Assembly (NCBI GenBank): GCA_031553755.1
Contig: JAVBKZ010000091.1
Span: 1-24,412, forward strand
Source: JAIRVZ01 sp031553755
Lineage (GTDB): Bacteria > Bacteroidota > Bacteroidia > Bacteroidales > Azobacteroidaceae
Reading direction: 5' to 3'
DNA: 24,412 nucleotides
The position numbers were made by a program, and so were the translations under genes. The notes below the pieces were generated by a model, which did not search any database, was not told the DNA's origin, and saw nothing but the letters and a program-made list of their open reading frames with translations. Positions 24,274-24,412 of the stretch are shown here, in pieces; position 1 is the stretch's first letter; each line of letters opens with the position of its first letter.

Positions 24274-24412
24274 CTAAGTACATGACAAAAATTTAAAAAC
24301 GTCTATCTTTCTTTTGTTTAGAGGATTTAGCAACATATTAGCAATAACCCCCAACCCATATTTGAATAGAGATTTTTCTCTTCGTCCATGTTTCTTTATT
24401 TTAATTTGTCTT
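24274..24412 (-). mobile_element. 3' end of an IS4-family transposase, running off the window
   Basis: The last 45 or so codons of a transposase read leftwards to TAG at 24274-24276. The visible residues include RQIKIKKHGRREKSLFKYG, then GLGVIANMLLNPLNKRKIDV and the terminal VFKFLSCT. This is the C-terminus usual in IS4-family DDE transposases of Bacteroidota (KHGRxxKSLFxYGL..., ending FLSCT). The catalytic domain is outside the window. It is too short to be certain of the family, and the terminal inverted repeat and target duplication are not identified. Confidence 0.7.

Noticed and set aside
1..24412. CRISPR array, tRNA or rRNA genes, defence or biosynthetic cluster
   Set aside because: No regularly spaced repeats, no cloverleaf sequence or T-loop, and no set of genes of that kind were seen on either strand.

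Overview
The window is AT-rich DNA from a member of the Bacteroidota, most likely Bacteroidales. Evidence: repeated matches to the Bacteroidota -7 promoter box (TAnnTTTG, in several places with a TTG/TTTG element 19-21 bp upstream); a GldH lipoprotein gene overlapping a PSP1/RicT gene; a secreted protein with a type IX secretion (T9SS) C-terminal sorting domain; and the glycogen triad debranching enzyme - GT4 glycosyltransferase - GH57 amylase typical of this phylum. Family-level placement is not supported by anything I can see.

Layout. 1-836: an alpha/beta hydrolase open at the left edge. 920-2897: an NfeD-like membrane protein and a flotillin, ending in a strong terminator. 3179-5935: a secreted GH78 alpha-L-rhamnosidase, convergent with a phosphoglucomutase/phosphomannomutase (6064-7812, minus). 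8117-9379 and 9521-10849 (both minus): an Nramp metal transporter and a KamA-family radical SAM enzyme. 10850-11380: non-coding stretch with a putative promoter, a nuclease-gene remnant and a perfect palindrome. 11381-15961 (minus): the three-gene glycogen operon, with a putative promoter about 230 nt upstream. 16263-16892: a rhomboid protease. 17054-17977: an unrecognised helical protein with its own promoter. 17989-21881 (minus): metF, holB, ricT, gldH, the last two translationally overlapping and apparently with an extra promoter. 22160-23434 (minus): a T9SS cargo protein. 23782-24412 (minus): a gene whose 5' end is lost beside the 3' end of an IS4-type transposase running off the right edge.

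How the genes work together. Phosphoglucomutase interconverts glucose-6-P and glucose-1-P, the entry to glycogen, and the three-gene operon would build and trim an intracellular alpha-glucan; the two are separated by unrelated genes, so the link is metabolic rather than by operon. NfeD and flotillin are a known membrane-microdomain pair. RicT, HolB and GldH are a housekeeping neighbourhood of the phylum.

The accessory signal lies mostly between genes: a family of intergenic inverted repeats with arms resembling ACACGGA/TCCGTGT, two of whose members share a left flank with a third, unrelated hairpin element; an orphan promoter; remnants of dead genes; and an IS end. I found no tRNA, rRNA or CRISPR array and no convincing new multi-gene defence or biosynthetic system. 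The best candidates for something undescribed are the intergenic repeat family and the unknown 307-residue protein.
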